Positions 20,834 to 30,285 of a stretch of 58,595 bases of DNA are shown piece after piece. Made by a program: the position numbers and the translations under genes. Below the pieces are notes generated by a model that was not told the DNA's origin, ran no database searches, and saw nothing but the letters and a program-made list of their open reading frames with translations. This DNA comes from Gammaproteobacteria bacterium (lineage in GTDB: Bacteria > Pseudomonadota > Gammaproteobacteria > JAUIAT01), in NCBI GenBank assembly GCA_030425295.1, contig JAUIAT010000013.1, positions 1 through 58,595 on the forward strand. Direction: 5' to 3'. Numbering within the stretch: position 1 is the stretch's first letter; every line of letters begins with the position of its first letter.

Positions 20834-22225
20834 TTAAAATGGAAGCTCCAAACTAGCATCTACAGATAACAGCTCTGCTCTGAATTCATTTTTTATTTCA
20901 TTAAGTGAGTCTTCATCAGACGCCTCAAAGCGCAAAGTTAGGCAAGGAGTTGTATTAGAAGGACGAACCAAACCCCAGCCTTTACTGAAAACCACACGCA
21001 AACCATCGGTAGAGTTTATTGACTCGGCATTCTCAAATTTGGCTTTTTCAGCAATTTCACTCATTAAAACGAATTTTCTATCCTCGTCTACATATAATTT
21101 GAGTTCTGGAGTGCTTACATCTTCAGGCAACTCGTCAAAAATTTCGCTAGCTGACCTACCATCTTCAGACAACATTTCAAGCAGTCTGGCACCAACATAC
21201 AGGCCATCATCAAAACCATACCATTTATCATTAAAGAAAATATGCCCACTCAACTCACCTGCTAAAGGAGCTTTAGTTTCTTGAAGCTTTTTCTTCAACA
21301 AAGAATGTCCTGTTTTTGACATAACAGGCTCGCCACCGGCTTCCTTAATAATCGTTGCTAAATGCCTGCTACATTTAACGTCAAAGATAATTTTCTCACC
21401 AGGATAATCTTTTAAAACTTCACGAGACAAAAACATCATTAACCTATCAGGCCATATAATTTTCGCATCTGAACTAACAACACCCAGCCTATCGCAATCA
21501 CCATCAAGAGCTAATCCAATATCAGCTTTGTTTTCAATAACTGCATTCTGCAAATCAACAAGATTTTCAGCTACACTTGGATCAGGATGATGATTAGGGA
21601 AATTACCATCAATTTCGCAATGTAATTTTACAACGTCACAACCCAATTCTTCGATTAAACGAGGAAAAATATCACCGCCGATACCGTTTCCACAGTCAAC
21701 TACGACCTTCATTTTACGTTTTAAATTTAGCTTGGAAGTAATATCTTTGATGTAAGCTTCACGAACATCTTTTTCATCAAAGTGACCTTCGCCTGAAGAG
21801 AGATTTCCAGACTTAATATTTTCTTTTAAGTCTTGAATTTCATCGCTTGTTAAAGATTTGTTATTAATAACCATCTTTAAGCCATTGTAATCTTTAGGAT
21901 TATGGCTACCTGTGAGCATGATACCAGCATAAGTCTTTAGGTGCTGAGTTGCGTAATACAAAACTGAGGTTGGCACTGCACCAATACTAATAACGTTACA
22001 ACCACTATCTTGAATACCTTTACATAGAGCTGGAAATAAAACTGGCGCAGATAATCGACCATCTTTACCAGCAGCTACGGTATTAAAACCAGCAGCACTA
22101 GCTTTAGCACCAAAAGCACGGCCAACTGCATAGACAACATCTGGGGTTAACACATCTTTCACAACGCCTCGAATATCGTAGGCGCGAAAAATTACATCTT
22201 GAATATTTGAAGGTATCTGATACAT
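20834..22225 (-). CDS. algC: Phosphomannomutase/phosphoglucomutase
   Basis: 463 residues of the alpha-D-phosphohexomutase family, interconverting 6-phospho and 1-phospho mannose or glucose for lipopolysaccharide and polysaccharide precursors. The catalytic phosphoserine is in LTGSHNPKDYNG, the magnesium-binding loop is ALDGDCDRLG, the sugar-specificity loop GELSGHIFF, and the phosphate-binding end RPSNTTPCLTLRFE. Length and its position next to dut match AlgC/ManB of other gammaproteobacteria. The ATG is five bases after the dut stop, so it is cotranscribed with pdxJ and dut. Confidence 0.93.
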   Translation of the reverse strand: MYQIPSNIQDVIFRAYDIRGVVKDVLTPDVVYAVGRAFGAKASAAGFNTVAAGKDGRLSAPVLFPALCKGIQDSGCNVISIGAVPTSVLYYATQHLKTYAGIMLTGSHNPKDYNGLKMVINNKSLTSDEIQDLKENIKSGNLSSGEGHFDEKDVREAYIKDITSKLNLKRKMKVVVDCGNGIGGDIFPRLIEELGCDVVKLHCEIDGNFPNHHPDPSVAENLVDLQNAVIENKADIGLALDGDCDRLGVVSSDAKIIWPDRLMMFLSREVLKDYPGEKIIFDVKCSRHLATIIKEAGGEPVMSKTGHSLLKKKLQETKAPLAGELSGHIFFNDKWYGFDDGLYVGARLLEMLSEDGRSASEIFDELPEDVSTPELKLYVDEDRKFVLMSEIAEKAKFENAESINSTDGLRVVFSKGWGLVRPSNTTPCLTLRFEASDEDSLNEIKNEFRAELLSVDASLELPF

Positions 22226-22229
22226 AAAC

Positions 22230-22691
22230 TTAAACTACCCCTGTGCTGCCAAATCCACCCATACCTCGAGCAGACTCAGTATCAAAAGATTCTACAATTT
22301 CAAACTTAGCCTTAATTACCGGAAGAATAACTAATTGAGCTATCCTTTCTCCAGGATTCACCTCATATGGCTCATTACTTCTATTCCAAACTGAAACCAT
22401 TAGCGGCCCTTGATAGTCAGAATCAATAAGACCAACTAGATTCCCCAAAACAATACCGTGTTTATGACCCAAACCTGAACGAGGAAGAATAGTTGCAGCC
22501 AAATTTGGATCCTCTAAATGAATTGCAATGCCAGTTTGAATCATTTTAACTTCACCAGGATGTATCGTTAGCGGAACATCAACACAAGCACGCAAATCTA
22601 TACCAGCAGATCCTTCAGTTGCATAAGCTGGAATAGGAAACTCAGAACCAATTCTAGAATCTAGAATCTTCACACTAACTTGTCTATTCAT
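22230..22691 (-). CDS. dut: Deoxyuridine 5'-triphosphate nucleotidohydrolase (dUTPase)
   Basis: 153 residues, the trimeric dUTPase that converts dUTP to dUMP, keeping uracil out of DNA and feeding thymidylate synthesis. All family motifs are present: AGIDLRA (I), [11 protein letters not shown] (II), [10 protein letters not shown] (III), [11 protein letters not shown] (IV) and the C-terminal [10 protein letters not shown] (V). The ATG overlaps the pdxJ stop by one base (TAATG), indicating coupled translation. thyA, which uses the dUMP, is elsewhere in the window at 45188. Confidence 0.97.
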   Translation of the reverse strand: MNRQVSVKILDSRIGSEFPIPAYATEGSAGIDLRACVDVPLTIHPGEVKMIQTGIAIHLEDPNLAATILPRSGLGHKHGIVLGNLVGLIDSDYQGPLMVSVWNRSNEPYEVNPGERIAQLVILPVIKAKFEIVESFDTESARGMGGFGSTGVV

Positions 22692-23419
22692 TAAGCATTC
22701 CTTATTAATTTTTTCATTTCACTTACGGCATTTTTAAAACCTACCATAACTGCTTTAGCAACAATGCTATGGCCTATGTTAAGGGTGTGCAAGTGTTCTA
22801 GCTGAGCTATAGGCTCAACATTATAATAGTGAAGTCCGTGACCTGCATCTACACGCAAACCAACTTCATGAGCATATTCGACGGCATCAGCAATCTTATC
22901 AAATTCCACTAATGTTTCATCTTCAGTTTCAGCGTCTGCATACCGCCCTGTATGAATTTCTACTGCATCAGCACCTGTTCTTTTTGCTGCATCAATTTGA
23001 TCTTTATCAGGCTCAATAAATAAAGATACTGATATTCCTGCATTTACGAGCTTTTTAGTTGCAGATTTTACTTTTGCTTCAAGCCCAACAACATCAAGAC
23101 CTCCCTCTGTCGTAAGCTCCTCTCTTTTTTCAGGCACTATACAGCACATTTCAGGTTTAATCTCTATTGCAAAATCAATAATTTCATCGCTTAAAGCCAT
23201 TTCAAAATTAAGAGGAACATTAATTATTTGCTGGATTAAAGTAACATCTCTTTCTTTGATATGACGACGATCTTCGCGCAAATGCAAGGTAATATTATCC
23301 GCTCCAGACTCTATTGCCAACAATGCAGCATCCGCAGGGCTTGGATATCGCACCCCCCTCGCCTCTCTAATGGTAGCTACATGATCAATATTAACGCCAA
23401 GTAAAATATCTTTTGACAT
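22691..23419 (-). CDS. pdxJ: Pyridoxine 5'-phosphate synthase
   Basis: 242 residues, typical PdxJ length. The enzyme condenses 3-amino-2-oxopropyl phosphate with 1-deoxyxylulose 5-phosphate, the last ring-forming step of vitamin B6 synthesis. Recognisable blocks are [40 protein letters not shown] and [16 protein letters not shown] start with GGAG six to seven bases upstream. pdxJ normally follows recO directly; here about 8.3 kb including the exporter genes separate them. Confidence 0.97.
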   Translation of the reverse strand: MSKDILLGVNIDHVATIREARGVRYPSPADAALLAIESGADNITLHLREDRRHIKERDVTLIQQIINVPLNFEMALSDEIIDFAIEIKPEMCCIVPEKREELTTEGGLDVVGLEAKVKSATKKLVNAGISVSLFIEPDKDQIDAAKRTGADAVEIHTGRYADAETEDETLVEFDKIADAVEYAHEVGLRVDAGHGLHYYNVEPIAQLEHLHTLNIGHSIVAKAVMVGFKNAVSEMKKLIRNA

Positions 23420-23554
23420 GGAATCTCCAAATGCAGTATTACAAATGTTGCAATACTAACATTTTGCTATAATCATTTCATTATGATTATTATCAAGAAG
23501 TCCATATATAATGCTACATAAATCATGAAATAAATATTAAATCATAGGAATAAG

Positions 23555-23798
23555 CTACAATGTAGACTCTGTAGGGTACGAAAATTTTAACTCTAACAGG
23601 TTGTGTTAAAAAATATTTTTAAAATTAACTAATATCATCATGCTACTTTAGCTAATACCATGTCACCCTGAACTTGTTGCGGGGCCTGGGAGAATATCTC
23701 ACCGGATCCCGGAACAAGTGCGGGATGATAGTCTTCTAGCAAAAACTAAAGCTCATAAAATTAAAAAATCGCACCCTACAAAGCAATGTAGATTGCAG
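23555..23798. mobile_element. 244-bp element with its own terminal inverted repeats
   Basis: The left end, from CTACAATGTAGACTCTGTAG onward into GGTACG, pairs with the right end, which read inward is CTGCAATCTACATTGCTTTG then TAGGGTGCG. The arms are imperfect over about 26-29 bases. A palindromic GTCACCC-type repeat is nested inside at 23661-23729. No reading frame of note. It fills most of the 420-bp gap between the TolC-like gene and pdxJ; the remaining 23420-23554 is AT-rich with a small AGTATT/AATACT hairpin near 23435. Confidence 0.55.
23661..23729. repeat. Dispersed palindromic repeat nested in the 244-bp element
   Basis: Starts TGTCACCCTGAACTTGTTGC and ends CGGAACAAGTGCGGGATGA: inverted halves containing ACTTGTT / AACAAGT and a central GGATCC. 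Same general plan as the copies at 35188 and 47451. Confidence 0.65.
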
Positions 23799-23839
23799 TG
23801 ACAATTTGTCAGTGTAGTATCTGGTTATGGCACAATTAA

Positions 23840-25195
23840 TTAGCTTTTTAACCAACTATCGAGTTTCTTTAAGTCACGATAAGAAATAAGACCAACATTT
23901 TGTTTTAGCCTAAGCCAATTTAATACATAACTATATCTATCTTGAGCTTGAGTACCCTTAACGGTATAAAGATTTTGCAAAGTGCTCAAAACATTAATCA
24001 TTGATTCTTTGCCCAATTCAAAAGAACGTTGGGTAATTCTGTATGAATCTTCGGCGGCTTTAACCACAGCCCTATCTAAAATAACTTTTTGAATATCAGT
24101 AAGTAGTGAAGAGTATGTGGTCTTAACATTTTTCCAAACATCTCTTTTGTTAGCATAAAGCGTATCTTGCGCTTTATAATAATTGTGCTTTGCTTCTCTA
24201 ACCTGAGAGTTAACCAAACCACCTTCAAAGATAGGAATACTTAAATTTAAAGAGGCACCCTTAGCCCAAGATTCAGAAAACCTTGAGTCAGTACTTGATA
24301 GATCATTCTGGTAAGTATAGTCATAGCTAGCATTTGCAGTTAAGGTTGGCAGATGTCCACTAACATTTATACCTAAAGTTTTTTCAGCTACTTTAACATC
24401 ATAATAACTGCTCAAAATACTAGGATTATTTATCATCGCTTCCTTTAACCAGTGACTTTTGGCTCTAGGGTAAGGTTTCAGGAGTGGAATTCGTTTATTG
24501 AGATCAGCAATGCTATCGTAATATCTACCTGTAGTTTCACGTAGCAATTCTTTAGCAGCAACAAGTGCATTTCTTGCAACAGTTACAGACAGACTAGAGT
24601 TCTCATAAAATGATCTCGCATTAGTAACTGGTAAAGCAGGTGCAATACCTAATATTTTACGTTTTGAAACCAAATCCAATTGCTTTTTAGCAGCATCTTT
24701 TTGAGCAATTGCATATTTTAAAGTTGCCTGAGCCTTTAAAACACCAATATAACGCTCGGCAACACGAAACATAAGTTCTTGCTCAGCATTTAGATAAGTC
24801 ATCCAACTAGATTTAACTGAGTTTTCAGCCCTACTTACTTTTATAAACTGAGAAAAATCAATAACTTTCTGCGACAAACTAAGACCATAACCTCTGGTTC
24901 TAAATCTAAATCTAGTTCTAGGGTCACCTTGAGTCTTGCTCATGCTTTCATTTGTTTTTACGAAGCTTGTTGCAGAAAGGCTCGGGTATAGTGGAGCCAA
25001 ATTTTGTGGCAAGGTTTCGCGGCTAGCAAGCCAAGTTTCTCTGGCTGAATCTATCACAGGATCATTTTTTAGTGCTTGCATATAAACTGAAATCAAGCCA
25101 GTACGAGCAAAAGAAATAGAGCTATAGAAAGAGCATAAGACAAATAATACTCCAATCGACCCGTTAATAATTTTACCATTAAATTTTCTTTGCAT
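23840..25195 (-). CDS. TolC-family outer-membrane efflux channel
   Basis: 451 residues, a TolC-type outer-membrane channel for tripartite export. A signal peptide (residues about 1-30, ending SISFA) is followed by the two halves typical of the OEP fold: long helical repeats with NDPVIDSARETWLASRE near the mature N-terminus and strands such as LTANASYDYTY and LNLSIPIFEGGLVNSQVREA. ATG start eight bases after the stop of the second ABC transporter gene, so it is the last gene of the exporter operon and almost certainly its channel. No terminator is obvious; a 244-bp repeat element lies downstream. Confidence 0.9.
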   Translation of the reverse strand: MQRKFNGKIINGSIGVLFVLCSFYSSISFARTGLISVYMQALKNDPVIDSARETWLASRETLPQNLAPLYPSLSATSFVKTNESMSKTQGDPRTRFRFRTRGYGLSLSQKVIDFSQFIKVSRAENSVKSSWMTYLNAEQELMFRVAERYIGVLKAQATLKYAIAQKDAAKKQLDLVSKRKILGIAPALPVTNARSFYENSSLSVTVARNALVAAKELLRETTGRYYDSIADLNKRIPLLKPYPRAKSHWLKEAMINNPSILSSYYDVKVAEKTLGINVSGHLPTLTANASYDYTYQNDLSSTDSRFSESWAKGASLNLSIPIFEGGLVNSQVREAKHNYYKAQDTLYANKRDVWKNVKTTYSSLLTDIQKVILDRAVVKAAEDSYRITQRSFELGKESMINVLSTLQNLYTVKGTQAQDRYSYVLNWLRLKQNVGLISYRDLKKLDSWLKS

Positions 25196-25203
25196 TTATT
25201 TTC

Positions 25204-28095
25204 CTAAGCAATCTGTCTTTTAGCTAATTCAGCAAATAATCCAGGCTGATTAATCAAATCATCATAACTACCTTGCTGCACTAACTCACCTTTATCAATA
25301 ACATAAATTTTATCTGCATTCACTATAGTACTAAGCCTATGAGCAATAACAATCCTAGTTATCTGCAACTCTTCAATGTGCTTATTAACAATGTTTTGTG
25401 TGTGATTATCTAATGCACTGGTTGCTTCATCAAATAGTAAAAATTCAGGCTTTCTTACCAATGCGCGAGCAATCATCAATCTTTGTTGTTGACCTCCTGA
25501 TAAAGTACCTCCACCTTCAGAAAGCAAAGTCTGCATTCCCATCGGTAATTTATCTATATCCTCAGCCAAGCCTGCCATATCTGCAGCATACCACGCATCA
25601 TCCATAGTTAAAGTTGTAGATGAACCTATTATATTTTTATAAATAGTATCTGACATCAAAGAGCTGTTTTGAAACACAACACCAATTTGCTGCCTTACCT
25701 TTCTTTTGTTTAAACTATCTAAATCTTTACTATCGTAGTAAATAGATCCCTTAGTTGGTGTCTCAAAACCCAAAACAAGCCTAGCTAAAGTTGATTTACC
25801 AGAACCAGAGTGCCCGACAATAGCCGCGAATTCACCAGGATTTATCGTTAAATTTATATCCTTTAATATTTCTGGTCCATCTTCATCATATTTAAATGAA
25901 ACATTGCTTACTTCGATACTTCCATTTAATTTTCCTGGGTCAGTTTTCTCTGTTGAAGATTCAAGTGGAGCATCTAAAATAACTTTCCCACGCTTGAATG
26001 TAGGAATAATGGATAAAGAAGTATTTACCACTCCAGCTAGTGCAAGCATAGCCCCCATAAATTGACCCAATGCCGCATTAAATGCCATGAAAGTTCCCAA
26101 AGGAAAATCCTTAATTAAATAGCTAATAACAGCATATATAGAAATTAACATCAAAGGCATAACTGCGGCATTAAAAGCCCCTTCTATACAATGCAAAAAC
26201 ATAGCTGCATAGTATGTGCGCTTTTGCTTAGCAAAGTATTTAGTCCACCACTTAAAAGCTTTAACTTCAGCGCTTGCGCCCTGAATTTTTGCTATACCAT
26301 TAATTATTTGAAAAATAACACCACTAGTCTGACCATGTACTTCCTGGTATGTTGTTTCATATCTTAATTGAATCAAACTAAAAGATATATTTGCTACCAA
26401 AAGGCCTACAATAAAAACTAATGAAATTGCGGCCAAAACAGGAGAGTAATAAATAAGCAAAAAGAAACTTGGTAGAGCAACAATCATACCAAAAACAGAG
26501 GGCATTAATTGAGTCAAGGAATGGTGAATTGAGTTTATTGCCATAACTCTTGTTGCCATGTCACCAACGCTATATTTTTTAAAGAATTGAACTTTCAGCC
26601 TACTCAGCCTATCAAAAATCGCAGATTCTACTTTTATATCAGCTTTTATGCCAAGCCTAATCATTGCAAATGCTTCAACCAATCCAAAGCTTGCCAACCC
26701 TAAGGATCCCGCGAATAAAGCTAAAATCACCATACCAAACTGGCCTAGATCAACTTCAGGTATCACTGTAGAAAATAGATACCCAGTTAATATAGGGGTT
26801 AAAAGTCCTAGAGCACCTGAAGCAATTGCAACAATAATTAAACGCAATATATCTGCGTGCATACCTGTTAATGCAAATTTCAATAAATCTGTCTTCTTAG
26901 ATAAATCTTCAGGCAAAGGAGGATAAAGCATGTAACCATCCTCTCCAATTAATGCGGCAACTTCTTTATTAACTGGTACTGCAGTTTTACCTGGCTCTAC
27001 AAGATCATAACTTGAAGAAGATGTAGGAATTAGGGCGCAAGGCATATTAGTATCTGACTTAAATGCTAATAACGCACCACCATCTCTTTTCCACCATTTT
27101 CCAGTAATATGTACTGCACGAGTCTGAAAGTTAGATTCCAAAGCAATTTCTTCAATGGTCAAAGGGTGATCTTCACTTTTTTTGGGTAAGACAGCTTTTA
27201 TGTTTAAATGTTTAGCGACAACTTCACATGCTGCAAAAAGAGGCTCCGAATCAATAGAGCTCCACGAAAACTTTTTTTCGTCAGGATTTAAGACGTGTAA
27301 AAACTCTTTTAATGAGGCGTCTAGAACTTCAGAATCGTGCTGTAACCTTTCTTCAACTCTGCTCTCTATTTGCTTATCTTCAATCTTAATTTTTTCTTTA
27401 AAACAAGAGATTATTAAATGATGGAATTCATCTAAATGATCAATAAAATCTTTTTTCTTGACAACCTCTATAGTATTAAGAACTTTATATCGAGCTGAGT
27501 CTTCAAACCTAACCAAAACCCCTCTCGTGACAGGGAGAAAACAATTCTTAGGTATAGATTTTTTCAAGCCTAAAAGATGCGATTTTTTATCTTTTAGTTC
27601 AATCCACTTAACATGGCTGCCAAAGGTAATTTCTTGCCCTTTCTCTACAGTAATATCGCTTAAATTATCTGTGGGGCAAGCTTCAACGTGCTGGTCAGAA
27701 TCTTTAACAATATTACTGTAAAGCCCTATAACCCAGGAATCTATTGTTTTAATTAAGGACTTTGGATCTTTTTTAATTAAATAATTTAGGATTTTATCTG
27801 CCGAGAGCTCAATAATTTCTGTTTTTGGTTCCCCAACATCTACTAACGCAAATTTTTCTTGCTTATCTTTACCTTTATACTCAACAGGAAAAATAAGATT
27901 ACCAGCTTCTACTCTAGTTACATGAGTTCTTCTACCTTCAGGCTTACCCTTGATCTTTGACATAACAAAAATATCAACGTAGCCACTCTTAACCATGTAT
28001 AGTTTTGAAATATCATCTAGCAATAATGGATGGTTTGCTGGAGACTTAAGAACTTTACCATTTTCAACACAATACTGAAGGGTCTGTTTATTCAT
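25204..28095 (-). CDS. Second ABC transporter of an NHLM/NHLP-like peptide exporter
   Basis: 963 residues, an exporter half-transporter with a fused ATPase. Residues about 1-410 form a large soluble domain without C39 peptidase residues, beginning with a segment resembling a cyclic-nucleotide-binding fold. Residues about 412-690 hold the membrane domain. The ATPase has Walker A GHSGSGKST near 759, signature LSGGQQQRL and Walker B FLLFDEATSALD. This long architecture resembles the second ABC protein of NHLM bacteriocin export systems (TIGR03797). Its ATG overlaps the preceding stop (TAATG). It probably pairs with the peptidase-bearing ABC protein as a heterodimer. Family assignment is by architecture and neighbours. 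Confidence 0.85.
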   Translation of the reverse strand: MNKQTLQYCVENGKVLKSPANHPLLLDDISKLYMVKSGYVDIFVMSKIKGKPEGRRTHVTRVEAGNLIFPVEYKGKDKQEKFALVDVGEPKTEIIELSADKILNYLIKKDPKSLIKTIDSWVIGLYSNIVKDSDQHVEACPTDNLSDITVEKGQEITFGSHVKWIELKDKKSHLLGLKKSIPKNCFLPVTRGVLVRFEDSARYKVLNTIEVVKKKDFIDHLDEFHHLIISCFKEKIKIEDKQIESRVEERLQHDSEVLDASLKEFLHVLNPDEKKFSWSSIDSEPLFAACEVVAKHLNIKAVLPKKSEDHPLTIEEIALESNFQTRAVHITGKWWKRDGGALLAFKSDTNMPCALIPTSSSSYDLVEPGKTAVPVNKEVAALIGEDGYMLYPPLPEDLSKKTDLLKFALTGMHADILRLIIVAIASGALGLLTPILTGYLFSTVIPEVDLGQFGMVILALFAGSLGLASFGLVEAFAMIRLGIKADIKVESAIFDRLSRLKVQFFKKYSVGDMATRVMAINSIHHSLTQLMPSVFGMIVALPSFFLLIYYSPVLAAISLVFIVGLLVANISFSLIQLRYETTYQEVHGQTSGVIFQIINGIAKIQGASAEVKAFKWWTKYFAKQKRTYYAAMFLHCIEGAFNAAVMPLMLISIYAVISYLIKDFPLGTFMAFNAALGQFMGAMLALAGVVNTSLSIIPTFKRGKVILDAPLESSTEKTDPGKLNGSIEVSNVSFKYDEDGPEILKDINLTINPGEFAAIVGHSGSGKSTLARLVLGFETPTKGSIYYDSKDLDSLNKRKVRQQIGVVFQNSSLMSDTIYKNIIGSSTTLTMDDAWYAADMAGLAEDIDKLPMGMQTLLSEGGGTLSGGQQQRLMIARALVRKPEFLLFDEATSALDNHTQNIVNKHIEELQITRIVIAHRLSTIVNADKIYVIDKGELVQQGSYDDLINQPGLFAELAKRQIA

Positions 28096-30284
28096 TAAGC
28101 ACCCTCCTTAATCATTAGGGCATACGTTCCATTTTTGTCTTTTATTAATTCGTCGTGTGTACCACGTTGCACAACGTTCCCAGCATCAAGAACAATAATT
28201 TCATCCGCATCGCGTATCGTACTTAACCTGTGAGCAATTATAATACAAGTACATCCACGCCTTCTTAGGTTATCATCAATTTTCTTTTCAGTTGACGCAT
28301 CAAGCGACGCTGTAGCTTCATCAAGAACCAGTATACTAGGTTTATTCACTAAGGCTCTAGCAATCTCTAAACGCTGCCTTTGACCGCCACTAAAGTTATA
28401 ACCGCCCTCATCAAGCTCGCTTAAATATCCATCTTTACGGTCTGTTATAACGTTGTGAATTTCAGCATCTTTAGCAGCTTCTATAATATCTTTTTCAGGC
28501 ACAGATTCATCCCACATAGTTAAGTTATCTTTAACTGTTCCCTGGAATAAAGTTATCTTTTGATCAACAGTTGCAAATGAAATACTTAACACTTCTGGAG
28601 GGATTTCATTAATATTAATTCCATCAAACTTAATAACCCCTTCTTTTGGCTGATAATGATTAGCAATTAGCTTTGCCAAAGTTGACTTACCACTACCTGA
28701 CCTCCCCACCAAAGCAACTCGCCCCCCTGGCTTAACATTTAAACTAAAGTCTTTCAGTAAAGGTTCTCCGTACTGACTATACCCAAAAGTTATATTTTTT
28801 AATTCTACCGCTCCATCTAGACGAGGTTTTTTGTTAGTCTTAGCTTTCTCACGATTTACTGTATATCTAGGGGATTGAGGATAATTAAATACATCATCCA
28901 AACGCTGGAGATCACCACTAATCTGCTGAATAGCTCCGCCAACACCAAGCAAACCAGATAAAGGAGCATTAAAACTCCCCATTAAAGCTTGAAAAGCAAC
29001 CAAACCACCAACAGTTAGACTTCCCTGCATTATTTGCAAACCGCCAACCCCTAATATAGCCATAACGGTCAAAGCATTTAAAAAAGTAGGCACGACATTA
29101 ACAACTGCATTGATAGTCTCAGATTGACTTTGAGCATTTATATATTTAGCTTGCAATCCAGATAAACTTTGAAAAAAGTCTCCTTCCCCGCCCATGGCTT
29201 TGAAGGTTTCCATCATATTGAGATTACTCATCAAGCCACCAGATAGTTTGCTACTTGCCTTGATGAGCTTGCGACTATTATCTATTCGAATGCGCGCAAC
29301 CCAAAACATTACAGCAACATTAACTAAAGATAAAACCACACAAATTAGTGTCAAAGGTACACTATACAAAAACATAACTATTAAATAGAAAATTAAGCTT
29401 ATGAGGTTAGAAGCATTTGTACCTAACTGACCAGACAATAATTGGGCAACATTATCATTACTGCTTATTCGCTCTGAAATATCTCCAGCAAAACGCTGCG
29501 TAAAGAAATTCATAGGTAAACGCATAGTATACCAAGTAAACTTAGCCGATTCTTTCAGCGAAAGCTTCTGTTGCAACCTGACCAAATAAAGCTGCTGCAA
29601 GAAAGTGAACATCATTTGTAAAAATGCTGTTATTGCTATTCCAATAAGTAAAGTTTTAATAATTCCACCGGTTTTATGGATCAAAACTTGATCTATAAAT
29701 ATTTTGGAAAACCCTGGAATTGCAATACCCGGCAGAACCAAACCAAAACTAGCTACTGCTATAAAACCTAATGACAACCAAGAACCTTTTAGCCTCTTAA
29801 TAAGATTAGGTATGATATTCGGTTTTATGCCGCCTTTCTCGAATTCATCAGTTAAAGTAAATTCTAGAACTATACCGGTAAATGAGCCACTAAATTCTTC
29901 ATGCGTAATTTTTTTAGGGCCCGATGCTGGATCAACTAGATAAACCGCCTCATCAGTAATACGCTCTAAAACAACATAATGAACAAAATTCCAATGAATA
30001 ATTGCTGGAAGAACAACTTCGTCAAGCTCCTCAGGCTCAACTCTATACGCAGATGGCTCAAGCCCATAATGTTGAGCAGCTTTCAATATATTAGCTGCGT
30101 TACTGCCATCTCTTGTGACATCACACTTCAAACGCAACTCTTCTAGTGAAACCCATCGACCATAGTAGGCCAAAATCATAGAAAGAGATGCGGCTCCACA
30201 CTCAAGAGCTTCCATTTGCAAAACCGTTGGAACACTTCTTCTTGCAAATCTCTCTTTAACTTTAGTTAAAAATGACTTTACCAT
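28095..30284 (-). CDS. Peptidase-containing ABC transporter (C39), NHLM/NHLP-like
   Basis: 729 residues. The N-terminal C39 peptidase domain (about 15-135) has a complete active site: Q23 (oxyanion), C29 in LECGAAS, H102 in VHYVVL and D118 in VDPASG. It should cleave leader peptides, normally after a GG-type site. The membrane domain spans about 165-450; the ATPase has Walker A GRSGSGKST near 525, signature FSGGQRQRL and Walker B ILVLDEATASLD. The layout matches the first ABC protein of NHLM systems (TIGR03796). ATG start one base after the HlyD stop. No candidate leader-bearing precursor is encoded nearby. Confidence 0.9.
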   Translation of the reverse strand: MVKSFLTKVKERFARRSVPTVLQMEALECGAASLSMILAYYGRWVSLEELRLKCDVTRDGSNAANILKAAQHYGLEPSAYRVEPEELDEVVLPAIIHWNFVHYVVLERITDEAVYLVDPASGPKKITHEEFSGSFTGIVLEFTLTDEFEKGGIKPNIIPNLIKRLKGSWLSLGFIAVASFGLVLPGIAIPGFSKIFIDQVLIHKTGGIIKTLLIGIAITAFLQMMFTFLQQLYLVRLQQKLSLKESAKFTWYTMRLPMNFFTQRFAGDISERISSNDNVAQLLSGQLGTNASNLISLIFYLIVMFLYSVPLTLICVVLSLVNVAVMFWVARIRIDNSRKLIKASSKLSGGLMSNLNMMETFKAMGGEGDFFQSLSGLQAKYINAQSQSETINAVVNVVPTFLNALTVMAILGVGGLQIMQGSLTVGGLVAFQALMGSFNAPLSGLLGVGGAIQQISGDLQRLDDVFNYPQSPRYTVNREKAKTNKKPRLDGAVELKNITFGYSQYGEPLLKDFSLNVKPGGRVALVGRSGSGKSTLAKLIANHYQPKEGVIKFDGININEIPPEVLSISFATVDQKITLFQGTVKDNLTMWDESVPEKDIIEAAKDAEIHNVITDRKDGYLSELDEGGYNFSGGQRQRLEIARALVNKPSILVLDEATASLDASTEKKIDDNLRRRGCTCIIIAHRLSTIRDADEIIVLDAGNVVQRGTHDELIKDKNGTYALMIKEGA

Positions 30285-30285
30285 A

